Assembly (NCBI GenBank): GCA_030432435.1
Contig: JAUIGX010000003.1
Span: 1-51,423, forward strand
Reading direction: 5' to 3'
Source: Alphaproteobacteria bacterium
Lineage (GTDB): Bacteria; Pseudomonadota; Alphaproteobacteria; Rhodospirillales; Rhodospirillaceae
Length of the DNA stretch: 51,423 bases
Positions 28,817 through 39,674 of this stretch are shown piece after piece. Numbering within the stretch: position 1 is the first letter of the stretch; each line of letters begins with the position of its first letter. Below the pieces are notes generated by a model. The model searched no databases, was not told the DNA's origin, and saw only the letters and a program-made list of their open reading frames with translations. The position numbers and the translations under genes are program-made.

Positions 28817-30676
28817 ATGACCGGAACTCGCGTTACCCCTCAACAATTATGGCAAATTATCGCGCAACCTATGAACGATGCGCAGCGACGGGCCGTCGGC
28901 GAAACCTGTGCAGCTCTCGTCTCTCAAAACCCGGATAGCCCGGAAGCGTTGACCCTATACGGCTTCTATCGCACGCGGCTTGGACACTGCACAGATGCCT
29001 TGCCGATGCTAGAGCGTGCACGAACTATACAGCCTGGATACGGGCCCGCGATGCATGCATTGGCGCTTACCTACGTTGGCCTTGATCGGCACGCCGAGGC
29101 TGACCCTCTGCTGCGCGCCTTGCTGACGAAAGATAATCCCGGCGGCACCCTCGCCATTTCATCAAGTAACTTGGATCTCGTGAGCGCGTTGGCCGCATCC
29201 GCTCTTTATCTTGGGCGCACCCAGGAAGCGCAATCGCTTTACGCCGGCATTATTGACTTAACCGCTGCGTTGTTGGCTGGACGGACGCCGACTAAACCGG
29301 CCAATGATAGACCATCCACAAACAAGCCACATCGCGCCGTCCATAATCTTCTATATCTTCCTGTCGAGGTCAGCGCCCGCGAACTCGACGCCAAGATTCT
29401 GATCGCTGCATTCGCCGCCCGCGAAGGCATGAACGTTGTCGTTGGCGCAAGCTCTATGCTGACTCGCTATGGGTTCGCCGATCTACCGCCCGGCGTTGTA
29501 CTGCTCAAGACATTCAATGCAATTGACGCAGGTATTATGCAATCGGCTATCGGCAAAGGTCACCTGGTCGCCGTCATAGACGAGGAAGCGGTCGGGAGAG
29601 CCAGCACCGACAGCGTGTATAGGTTTAACGTCGACCCCAAGGCTGCCGCCGCCGCCGACTTGATACTCATCCAGGGCGAAGAGCAGCAGGAGGTCATGAA
29701 AAGAATTTATCCAGAGACCGCAGCCAAAATGCGCGTCACGGGAAATCCAAAGACCGACGTGTTCAAACTTACATTTTCCGAGTCAAACGCGCCCGCGAAA
29801 ACAGAAGCCCCCATCCTTATCTGTCTGATGAGTGGCAACATCAATCCGAACGCCAGATCATTTGCGGAATGCGCCGCTTCAACACTTGGACTAAGCGGGC
29901 TTTCTACAAACTCGGACGTGGGCCAAGAATTCGTTGCTCTTTTTAAATCCTGCGTCTCCTTCGAGATTGCGATGGCGCCGCAGATTGCGGAAGCTGTGCG
30001 AACCTTGGCCAAAAACTTTCCCGAGCGGAAAATTATTGTGCGCCCCCATCCGGTCGAATCTCCCGGCTTCTGGACCAAGGCCTTTGCAAACTTTCCGAAC
30101 ATCACCGTTCGTGCCGACGGCACTTTGACCGAACGGCTTCACGATGCCGCCGCGCTTGTCTACATCTCCGGCAGCACGTCCGGCCTCGAAGGTTATCTGT
30201 CCGGCGTGCCGACGATCCGTTTTATCGGCGACGGCCGGGCGCTTGACCCCGCAAATAGTTTCTCAAGCCGTATTAACGTGCCCGCACGCACCGGCAGCGA
30301 GTTGGTCACGCTACTAAAACCGATACTGAACGGAGAGTCCGCTCCAGCCATGCGGGAAGTGGACCGCGATATGGTGTCTCGCTTTCTTCATCAACCTGAC
30401 GGACAACTTGCAAGCCACGCGGCGGCAAACGCGCTACAAACGCTACAGCATACGCACCCCGCAGCAGGCCGCACACCGTTAGAGGCTTTGCGAAACTACA
30501 ACGAACGACGCACAGAGCCCTTCAAACCACTGGAGTTTCATTTGCGCAAATTTCCAGAAATGGGCATAGGTGATTTCACAAAGCGACTGCACGACATCGC
30601 CGCCAAGGCTGGTATTACTCAAAACTTCGATATTGAAGCTATTGAGTTCAATAGCTTCCTAATTCGCGCGCGATAG
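28817..30676 (+). CDS. TPR-domain protein fused to a surface-carbohydrate-biosynthesis/capsule-synthesis-like glycosyltransferase domain
   Basis: N-terminal TPR-like repeats; LLYLPVEVSARELDAKILIAAFAAREGMNVVVG, RVTGNPKTDVF, KIIVRPHPVES, VYISGSTSGLEGYLSGVPTIRFIG. Confidence 0.7.
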   Translation: MTGTRVTPQQLWQIIAQPMNDAQRRAVGETCAALVSQNPDSPEALTLYGFYRTRLGHCTDALPMLERARTIQPGYGPAMHALALTYVGLDRHAEADPLLRALLTKDNPGGTLAISSSNLDLVSALAASALYLGRTQEAQSLYAGIIDLTAALLAGRTPTKPANDRPSTNKPHRAVHNLLYLPVEVSARELDAKILIAAFAAREGMNVVVGASSMLTRYGFADLPPGVVLLKTFNAIDAGIMQSAIGKGHLVAVIDEEAVGRASTDSVYRFNVDPKAAAAADLILIQGEEQQEVMKRIYPETAAKMRVTGNPKTDVFKLTFSESNAPAKTEAPILICLMSGNINPNARSFAECAASTLGLSGLSTNSDVGQEFVALFKSCVSFEIAMAPQIAEAVRTLAKNFPERKIIVRPHPVESPGFWTKAFANFPNITVRADGTLTERLHDAAALVYISGSTSGLEGYLSGVPTIRFIGDGRALDPANSFSSRINVPARTGSELVTLLKPILNGESAPAMREVDRDMVSRFLHQPDGQLASHAAANALQTLQHTHPAAGRTPLEALRNYNERRTEPFKPLEFHLRKFPEMGIGDFTKRLHDIAAKAGITQNFDIEAIEFNSFLIRAR

Positions 30677-30688
30677 GACTCTTCGCTT

Positions 30689-31333
30689 TTAGGTCGCGGG
30701 CTTCATAATCCCGCTCATATCGTAGCGCCCGCCTTTTTCCAGCGCGGTTTTATACGCGGGCCTATCGTGGATCCGATCCAGAAAATTTGTAATTCTCGGA
30801 TAGTTCTCTGTTGCGCCAAGAGCCGCACTCATTTCCAAGGGAAAGCTCATCTGAACGTCAGCCGCGCTTAAGCTGTCCCCTAGAAAGAACGGTGACTTCC
30901 CAAGTTCGGCTTCAATAAAATCAAGATGCAGGGCGAGCTGAGAGCGAACACGCGCGCGCATCGGCGCCATAGCCTCACCAAACCGCGCCGAATAGAACGT
31001 AAGTAGCACCGGGTTCATCAACGAGCCTTCGGCATAGTGGAGCCAGTAGAGATACCGGGGACGCTCAACCGCATCGGCTTCAGGCGCAAGCCGGCGCGCC
31101 CCATAGCGATCAGCGAGATATTCAACGATAGCGCCCGATTCCGGCAGGACCACGTCGCCGTCCTGTATGACGGGCGATTTTCCAAGCGGGTGAACAGCTC
31201 TAAGAGAGTCGGGCGCCAGGACAGTTTTGGCATCGCGCGCATATGGAATGATCGAGTAAGGTTCGCTCAGTTCCTCCAGTAACCACAAAATGCGTTGCGA
31301 GCGCGAGTTGTTGAGGTGATGAACTTCAATCAT
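30689..31333 (-). CDS. Glutathione S-transferase family protein
   Basis: HHLNNSRSQRILWLLEELSEPYSIIPY...LGKSPVIQDGDVVLPESGAIVEYLADRYG. Confidence 0.93.
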   Translation of the reverse strand: MIEVHHLNNSRSQRILWLLEELSEPYSIIPYARDAKTVLAPDSLRAVHPLGKSPVIQDGDVVLPESGAIVEYLADRYGARRLAPEADAVERPRYLYWLHYAEGSLMNPVLLTFYSARFGEAMAPMRARVRSQLALHLDFIEAELGKSPFFLGDSLSAADVQMSFPLEMSAALGATENYPRITNFLDRIHDRPAYKTALEKGGRYDMSGIMKPAT

Positions 31334-31878
31334 TCCTCGCCCTCATGAATAATATCAAAGCGCACAACGACAGGGCTAACGCCTATGGGCACATCCCGAC
31401 GCGTAAGGTAAATCTCTTCTTGAAAATCGACACAGCGGCCCTTGACGCCGCTGGGCAGCGCAAGATCGGCCAAGCCTTCGCGCGGGATACGTATAGACGT
31501 CACTGGCCGGGCCATCCCCCAGCTCGCTTCCCGTTCGCTATCGATAAACATCAACGTCCAGTGATCCGCCAGATGCAGCCAGTGCAACGCAGAGAAATGC
31601 TCGTACTCAAAGCCAAGTACCGCGTTCAATTCGAGTTCTGTAATCCCGGCGTCCAGCGCACAAACTTCAATCCACGGCCACTCTGTCAGCGGCGCTAAGT
31701 CCAAGGTCTCAGACCCGGACATCAGCGCGGTACGCATGTTTTTGTGAAAGGCCAATTCTTTCTTGGACTCAGGACCGCCGGTCTGTGTGTACAAGAAATA
31801 CATCGTGCCCGGGGCCAGCGTGAATAACAGCAGAAGCCCGATGACTTTCAGAAACGATGGTGACGGTGCAGCAGACAT
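31330..31878 (-). CDS. Hypothetical membrane-anchored protein
   Basis: Start at MSAAPSPSFLKVIGLLLLFTLAPGTMYFLY (single TM); 4-bp overlap with the GST gene suggests co-transcription. Confidence 0.65.
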   Translation of the reverse strand: MSAAPSPSFLKVIGLLLLFTLAPGTMYFLYTQTGGPESKKELAFHKNMRTALMSGSETLDLAPLTEWPWIEVCALDAGITELELNAVLGFEYEHFSALHWLHLADHWTLMFIDSEREASWGMARPVTSIRIPREGLADLALPSGVKGRCVDFQEEIYLTRRDVPIGVSPVVVRFDIIHEGEE

Positions 31879-31944
31879 GGAACGCCTTTGAACTTCTATG
31901 GTGATGATCTTCGTGCGCCATGATCGCGCCGAACGCAAGGCCAC

Positions 31945-31982
31945 ACAAAAAGAAAGGGCCGCACCCAAAGGTGCGGCCCTTC
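31945..31982 (-). terminator. Rho-independent terminator of groES-groEL
   Basis: 10-bp stem AGGGCCGCAC/GTGCGGCCCT followed on the minus strand by a T-rich tract (ttctttttg). Confidence 0.9.
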
Positions 31983-32008
31983 CATAAGCATAGTGGGAAG
32001 GCGCTGGC

Positions 32009-33685
<1,677 letters not shown>

Positions 33686-33708
33686 TTAAACTCTTATGGA
33701 CAGTGGGC

Positions 33709-33996
33709 TTATTGAATGATGCCCATGATGTCGGACTCTTTCATGATCAACAGCTCGTCGCCGTCGACCTTTACTTCAGTGCCCGACCACTTGCCGAAAA
33801 GGATGCGATCACCCTTCTTCACATCAAGCGCCTGAACTTTACCGTCCTCGCCCCGTACGCCGGAGCCGACAGCGATCACCTTGCCCTCCATGGGCTTTTC
33901 CTGAGCGGTATCAGGAATAATAATTCCGCCCTTGGTTTTGGTGTCGGAGTCGACCCGCTTCACCAGAACCCGGTCGTGCAATGGCCGAAATTTCAT
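33709..33996 (-). CDS. groS: Co-chaperonin GroES
   Basis: [46 protein letters not shown]. Confidence 0.99.
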   Translation of the reverse strand: MKFRPLHDRVLVKRVDSDTKTKGGIIIPDTAQEKPMEGKVIAVGSGVRGEDGKVQALDVKKGDRILFGKWSGTEVKVDGDELLIMKESDIMGIIQ

Positions 33997-34053
33997 TCAA
34001 TCCTCCATCAATAGATTGATATTAAACGTATTTATGTGAATACACGGCAGGTG

Positions 34054-34080
34054 TTAGCACTCCCCCATGTCGAGTGCCAA
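34054..34080. promoter_or_regulatory. CIRCE element (HrcA operator) upstream of groES
   Basis: TTAGCACTC-N9(ccccatgtc)-GAGTGCCAA; consensus TTAGCACTC-N9-GAGTGCTAA, one mismatch. Confidence 0.95.
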
Positions 34081-34162
34081 TGTAGGTAGTGTGGCCGCCA
34101 GGACGAGTCAAGGGGCGCGACAGTTACTTTTTTACGGATTTGAAGGACTTCCGCGATGCCGG

Positions 34163-34492
34163 TCAGCCCCTGTCGGGCCCAAGCAGCGGATGGGGCTTGC
34201 GGTCGCGGTAGATGAAATAGAGATTTCGGCTGTAAATAACGATACCGCCGAGCTGCGCGATGATGAACACCGGCTCTTCGATATAGATGGCATAGACAAA
34301 CGTCAGCACCCCACCGAGCAAGCTGAGATGCCAAAATGCCAGAGGAATGACGCTACGCTTCATCCGCTCACTTGCAATCCACTGCACAAAAAAGCGAGAG
34401 CCGAAAATCACCTGCCCCAACAGGCCGATGGATTTCCATATGTTCATGGTTAGGAACCACGTGAAAAACCAACTCATGGGAAGCTCCCTCAA
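34163..34492 (-). CDS. Lipid-A-disaccharide synthase N-terminal-domain-like membrane protein
   Basis: LGQVIFGSRFFVQWIASERMKRSVIPLAFWHLSLLGGVLTFVYAIYIEEPVFIIAQLGGIVIYSRNL. Confidence 0.88.
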   Translation of the reverse strand: MRELPMSWFFTWFLTMNIWKSIGLLGQVIFGSRFFVQWIASERMKRSVIPLAFWHLSLLGGVLTFVYAIYIEEPVFIIAQLGGIVIYSRNLYFIYRDRKPHPLLGPDRG

Positions 34493-34541
34493 TATTATAG
34501 TGCGAATTATAGTGGGGTAACGCGCGGGCCGGGGTCGGGGC

Positions 34542-35300
34542 TCACTCGCCGCGCGGACTAGCGGGTGAGTTTATCGTCGGCCGTGTATACCTGAGTTTTA
34601 GCCAGGCGATCCCCAACATATCGATGAGCCCGAGCACACCGCGCCGCCAGATCCCGTACTTCGACACACCTTTGTCCCGGGGGCGATGGCTCACCGGCAC
34701 AGACACAACGCGCCCGCCAGCACGAATGACAAGCGCCGGCATAAAGCGGTGCAAAGCGTCAAACCTCGGCAACCCTAGAAAAACACTACGCGGCAACAGC
34801 TTTAGCCCACAGCCGGAATCGGGCGTTTGATCGCCCAGAACAAACCGTCGAATGCCGTTCGCGATCCGCGAGACTACCCGCCGAGCAACACTGTCCTGCC
34901 GTGCAGACCGGTTGCCGATAAATAAGCTTTGGTCGGCATCTGCACCAGCGCGTGCCCGCGCCTCAATAAGTTTAAGAATATCGGCAGGCACATTCTGGCC
35001 GTCCCCGTCCAGCGTGGCGATCCATACACCGCGCGCAGCTAGACCGCCGCTGATTGTCGCCTGACTTTGGCCGCAGCATTTGGCGTGCCGCACCACCCGC
35101 ACATGAGCGCGGGAATGAGTTAGGGCATCAATCTCGTGGCCAGTTCCATCGTCTGAGCCGTCATCAACGATAATGACTTCATAGGCGAGCCGACCGGCCA
35201 GGGCGGCGTCTATTTCGCCGACCAGCGGCGCAATATTCCCGGCCTCGTTCTTCACCGGAACGATGACAGAAAGCTCGAGAATAGAAGTGGTTTCGGCCAT
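34542..35300 (-). CDS. Family 2 glycosyltransferase (polyprenyl-phosphate glycosyltransferase-like)
   Basis: LSVIVPVKNEAGNIAPLVGEI...EVIIVDDGSDDGTGHEI...IATLDGDGQNVPADI. Confidence 0.92.
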   Translation of the reverse strand: MAETTSILELSVIVPVKNEAGNIAPLVGEIDAALAGRLAYEVIIVDDGSDDGTGHEIDALTHSRAHVRVVRHAKCCGQSQATISGGLAARGVWIATLDGDGQNVPADILKLIEARARAGADADQSLFIGNRSARQDSVARRVVSRIANGIRRFVLGDQTPDSGCGLKLLPRSVFLGLPRFDALHRFMPALVIRAGGRVVSVPVSHRPRDKGVSKYGIWRRGVLGLIDMLGIAWLKLRYTRPTINSPASPRGE

Positions 35301-35467
35301 TCAGACTCCGTCGGCATCCACAATGGGTCGATTGGGGCGCCCATAGATTTTCCGCCGTATACACGCCCGGCCGCCCAAAGCAAAGTGACCACCGAAGGAC
35401 CCCGGCCTTGTACGCCAGGGTTTGATGGCCTAAATCCTAAGCTTTCCCACGCCGTAAGGTTACGTCT

Positions 35468-36535
35468 ATGTCGTCAAACCTGCCTGGTTCCTATACACGC
35501 CCTATTGCCTGGTGGCTCGTGATCTGCGCCGCGATGGTTTTCATCATGGTGATACTTGGCGGGGCTACACGCTTGACCGAGTCCGGCCTTTCGATGGTGG
35601 AATGGAAGCCTCTCACCATACTGCCGCCGATGAACGACGCCGACTGGCAGACGGAGTTTCAGAACTACCAGACATCGCCCGAATTTCAGAAAAAGAACTC
35701 CTGGATGACGGTCGAGGACTTCAAAGACATCTATTGGCTGGAGTTTATTCACCGTCTTTGGGGCCGTCTTATCGGCGTTGTCTTCGCCGTTCCGTTCGTG
35801 TGGTTCGTATATAAAAAGGCTCTCGATCGTCCTCTTGCTCTAAAGCTGGGCGGCCTATTTGTCTTGGGCGGCGCACAAGGCGCACTCGGGTGGTTCATGG
35901 TCGCCAGCGGCTTGCAGGAACGGCCGGACGTCAGCCAGTACCGGCTCGCGGCGCACCTCATACTCGCCTTTATCGTTTACGCGTTTATTCTTTGGATTGC
36001 GCTCGACCTATTCCGCAGTACCCGATCACGAAGTCTGCCCCTGTTTTCAAATACGCGCTTCGCGCGACTCACTCTTGGCGTTTCAGCTGCTGTACTGCTT
36101 GTGGCTCTATCCGGCGCCTTTGTGGCCGGCCTTAACGCCGGACTGATCTACAACACTTTCCCTCTTATGGATGGGCAGTTGATCCCAAGCGGCCTCTACA
36201 GTCCGCAGCCCTGGTATATCGCTATGTTTGAAGACATCATGACGGTACAATTCAATCATCGCGTACTCGCTGTTTCCGTCGTGGCCCTCATCGTCTTCAC
36301 GTGGTGGCAATCTCGCACGCTATATATCGGCAAACGGGCTCAGGCCCTTGTCAAACGACTTGTGATGATGGCCTTTTTGCAGGCCGCCCTCGGGATTTCG
36401 ACGCTTTTGATGGTTGTGCCCTTTGGCCTGGCTCTCGCCCATCAGGCGGGCGCATTGATTCTCTTCACGATTGCCTTATGTCTAGCTCATGAAGTGCGCA
36501 CCCCGGCGGCCGCCAAGCCTCCGGCTTCCACATAA
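35468..36535 (+). CDS. ctaA: Heme A synthase (COX15/CtaA family)
   Basis: VILGGATRLTESGLSMVEWKPLTILPPMNDADWQTEFQNYQTSPEF, EFIHRLWGRLIGVVFAVPF. Confidence 0.96.
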   Translation: MSSNLPGSYTRPIAWWLVICAAMVFIMVILGGATRLTESGLSMVEWKPLTILPPMNDADWQTEFQNYQTSPEFQKKNSWMTVEDFKDIYWLEFIHRLWGRLIGVVFAVPFVWFVYKKALDRPLALKLGGLFVLGGAQGALGWFMVASGLQERPDVSQYRLAAHLILAFIVYAFILWIALDLFRSTRSRSLPLFSNTRFARLTLGVSAAVLLVALSGAFVAGLNAGLIYNTFPLMDGQLIPSGLYSPQPWYIAMFEDIMTVQFNHRVLAVSVVALIVFTWWQSRTLYIGKRAQALVKRLVMMAFLQAALGISTLLMVVPFGLALAHQAGALILFTIALCLAHEVRTPAAAKPPAST

Positions 36536-36553
36536 ACCCTGCGGAGTAAATAA

Positions 36554-37987
36554 ATGGCCGATCTTAAAGTCACCGACTCGCTTTTCTTCGACAAGACCGG
36601 CATGGATAAAGGCTCGGTGGATCGCATCGTCTCCGACGCTTTGCAGGGCTGCGACGACGGCGAATTATTCATGGAATATTGCCAGTCGGAGAGCTTCTTG
36701 TTCGACGATGGCAAAGTAAAAAGCGCCTCCTTTGACACCTCGCAAGGGTTTGGGCTGCGGGCGGTCGCCGGAGAAACAACAGGCTTCGCTCATGCCTCGA
36801 ACCTGGACGAGCAATCCATCGCCCGCGCGGCCGACACAGTCAAAGCTGTGCGCAGCGGCGCCGGCGGCACCTTGGCCGCGCCACCCATCGGCACCAATCA
36901 GCAGCTTTATACCGACGAGAACCCTCTTCCGATGGTTCCGTTCGATGTGAAAGTAGAAACCCTTGCAGAGATTGATGCCTATGCCCGTGCCAAGGACCCG
37001 CGCGTCAAACAGGTGACCGCATCGCTCGGCGGGTCATGGCAGGCGGTGCACATAGTGCGGGCCGGCGGCGAAGCCGCTGCGGATATCCGCCCCCTCGTCC
37101 GACTGAATGTTAGCGTTGTCGTCGGCGACGGTACGCGTATGGAATCGGGCAGCTACGGCACCGGCGGGCGCGTAACCTATGAGGAGTTTCTGAAACCGGA
37201 AACGTGGCGCGCCGCCATCGACGAAGCGTTACGGCAAGCCCTCGTCAATCTCGAGTCCGTGGATGCTCCCGGCGGCGAAATGCCGGTGGTCCTCGGCCCG
37301 GGCTGGCCCGGCATTCTGCTGCATGAGGCGGTCGGTCATGGCCTGGAAGGCGACTTCAACCGCAAGAAGACATCTGCGTTCTCAAATCTTATGGGCAAAC
37401 AGGTCGCCGCCAAAGGCGTGACAGTGGTTGATGACGGCACGTTCACCGACAGGCGCGGCTCGCTCACAATTGATGATGAAGGCACACCCACATCTAAGAC
37501 CGTTTTGATCGAAGACGGCATTCTCACCGGCTATTTGCAAGACCGCCTTAACGCACGGCTTATGGGTATGAAACCGACCGGAAACGGACGGCGCGAGTCT
37601 CATGCGCATCATCCCATGCCCCGCATGACCAATACCTTCATGCTTAGCGGCGACAAGACCCATGACGAAATCATCAGCACTGTGAAGAAGGGCATCTATG
37701 CCGTCAGCTTCGGCGGCGGCCAAGTGGACATTACCTCCGGCAAGTTCGTGTTCTCGGCCACCGAGGCGTACATGATCGAAGACGGCAAGGTGACGCGCCC
37801 CGTTAAAGGCGCCACCTTGATCGGCAACGGACCGGATGTGCTGACCAAGGTCTCCATGATCGGCAACGATATGAAACTTGATCCCGGCATCGGCACCTGC
37901 GGAAAGGACGGCCAAGGTGTGCCCGTGGGCGTTGGCCAGCCGACCTTGAAAATCGAACAGCTTACGGTCGGCGGCACCGCGATTTAA
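36554..37987 (+). CDS. tldD: Metalloprotease TldD
   Basis: [47 protein letters not shown] (HExxxH) and C-terminal [30 protein letters not shown]-like motif (here GTCGKDG...). Confidence 0.97.
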   Translation: [477 protein letters not shown]

Positions 37988-38862
37988 GGAAATCGGTAGG
38001 TCAGTCGCAAGCCAGCGCTGGTATCGACGCTGGCGCGCGAAAAGCCGCGCACGGCATAAACCGTGACCGAAACGCTACGCGTAATGTCATAGGCTCCATA
38101 CATCACCAGTTCCCGGCCATCGCTCCCGCCTGCACGCGGCGATGTCCGCCAGTCGAATATCGCCCCGACGGCAAAGCGATCAGTTACCGACCGGCCGACA
38201 CCGACCGACACGCCTTGCACATCACGCCCGCCGTTCTCATGCGATCGCACCCCGTATGATCCAGAAAGCAGCAGCGACCATTTCCCGACAAGTTGCGTTA
38301 AATCGATTTGCACATCGCCGCTGACCTTGCCGTTGCCGAGCCCATTCGCGCGGCTTGCTGTCGGAAGTTTCACGCGAAGTCCCACATCGATAAACGTGCC
38401 GCTTTCAAAGCCCTCGAATGCGGCATAGCGCGCGCCGAGCACAACATCACCAATCCCGCTGACCGATATCGTATCCATATCAAGTCCAAGGGCCGTAATA
38501 TCATCCGGAGTCAGATCAAGAATAGAAGCGTAATCTACCGGACCTTTGACTTTGACGTAGCCGCTATCAACAGAAACAGCCCAGCGGCCGCGCCGGTAGC
38601 CCGCCCCGACCGGATAGTAGAAAACGTCGGTCGATTGGCGCGCGCCATACGTGCCGCGGCTGAAGTCGAAGCCGGCGCTAATATCGAACTGACCGGGCAA
38701 CGCGCCGCGTAATTCCGACAGTGTTTCTATGGCGAGTTCACCGGGATAAGCCTCCGCCGCCAACTGATCACCTAACGGATCGGCGGCGCTGGCGGGCAGG
38801 ATAAAAAAGAGAAGTCCGAAACATAAAGCAGCAGTGAAAGTGGTTTTAAGTGTGCGGCGCAT
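37984..38862 (-). CDS. Putative outer-membrane beta-barrel/transporter-like protein
   Basis: Signal peptide (MRRTLKTTFTAALCFGLLFFILPASA), alternating amphipathic strands, C-terminal aromatic residue (LTYRFP). Confidence 0.6.
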   Translation of the reverse strand: MRRTLKTTFTAALCFGLLFFILPASAADPLGDQLAAEAYPGELAIETLSELRGALPGQFDISAGFDFSRGTYGARQSTDVFYYPVGAGYRRGRWAVSVDSGYVKVKGPVDYASILDLTPDDITALGLDMDTISVSGIGDVVLGARYAAFEGFESGTFIDVGLRVKLPTASRANGLGNGKVSGDVQIDLTQLVGKWSLLLSGSYGVRSHENGGRDVQGVSVGVGRSVTDRFAVGAIFDWRTSPRAGGSDGRELVMYGAYDITRSVSVTVYAVRGFSRASVDTSAGLRLTYRFP

Positions 38863-38958
38863 TGTGCTGGTCCCCTTGGGTAGATAGTTAAATGTCCCCG
38901 TAAGAGCGGCGGACCCGACCGGCGTAAGCGGGGGTGCCGGGTCCGCGCTCCCTTCGCG

Positions 38959-39468
38959 TCAGTCGCCGCGACCGACACGAACCGATGTTTCTCCGCGCAC
39001 CGCACGATCAACGCGAGCAACTTCCCCCGCCTGCAAGCGACGGCGCTCGGTTGCCGCGTCATTGCCTTCTGCTGCGTTCAAGACTCTGCGGCGATTAGCG
39101 CCGACTTCATCCGCCCCGCCTGCGCTGAGGTAGCGTCGGCGGTTGGGATCTTGATCACTGCCACCTCCGCCGATAAGTCCGGCGTTGTAGAGACGTCGCA
39201 GCAAGTTGGGATAGTTACCGGACTGAATCGCGGCCCGGATGCGTTCGAGATTGATGTCGATACTCGCCTCCGGCACACCGCGAGCCCGTAAGCGGTCCGC
39301 GATTATTGTCGTGTCAATGGCGGCACGGGGGGTAACCCGTTCGACTCCGGGTATCGCCCGGTCCACACGGACCGTTGATCGATCAGCCTGCGCCATAGCC
39401 GTATTCGCCATGCCGAGAACCGATACAGTCGCTAAAAGCAAAAGGATGCGTTTCATGAGTTTCTCCAT
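38959..39468 (-). CDS. Small secreted Arg-rich repeat protein of unknown function
   Basis: Signal peptide (MKRILLLLATVSVLGMANTAMAQA) and repeated NRRRYLSAGG/NRRRVLNAAEG/ERRRLQAGE units; start at MEKL (39468) or MKR (39456). Confidence 0.6.
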   Translation of the reverse strand: MEKLMKRILLLLATVSVLGMANTAMAQADRSTVRVDRAIPGVERVTPRAAIDTTIIADRLRARGVPEASIDINLERIRAAIQSGNYPNLLRRLYNAGLIGGGGSDQDPNRRRYLSAGGADEVGANRRRVLNAAEGNDAATERRRLQAGEVARVDRAVRGETSVRVGRGD

Positions 39469-39526
39469 GTCTCCAACCTGGTTCTGGTGCCGGCGCGGCC
39501 TGGTTGGAGAGACCTTCGCCGTAGAT

Positions 39527-39543
39527 GTGGGTAAATAACCCAC
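39527..39543. promoter_or_regulatory. Palindromic putative operator 1 (GTGGGT-AAATA-ACCCAC)
   Basis: Perfect 6-5-6 inverted repeat in the divergent intergenic region. Confidence 0.75.
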
Positions 39544-39561
39544 TTCCATGAGCGACGATAT

Positions 39562-39578
39562 GTGGGTATATTACCCAC
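39562..39578. promoter_or_regulatory. Palindromic putative operator 2 (GTGGGT-ATATT-ACCCAC)
   Basis: Perfect 6-5-6 inverted repeat, same half-sites as operator 1, 35 bp start to start. Confidence 0.75.
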
Positions 39579-39602
39579 GTCAAGGGAAAAGCATCCGTAG
39601 AT

Positions 39603-39619
39603 GTGGGTATTTTATCCGC
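39603..39619. promoter_or_regulatory. Palindromic putative operator 3, imperfect (GTGGGT-ATTTT-ATCCGC)
   Basis: Same left half-site; right half has two mismatches; preceded by the same CCGTAGAT as operator 1. Confidence 0.65.
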
Positions 39620-39674
39620 ATCTAAAAAAGTCTATGTTTTGCAGAATGATAGAAAGGCGTGCCCGGCGACGGTG

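Noticed and set aside
39603-39674. N-terminal extension of the DUF6502-like ORF (GTG start at 39603)
   Set aside because: The extension would begin inside the third palindrome; the ATG at 39675 (MTEKATHDG) is more plausible.
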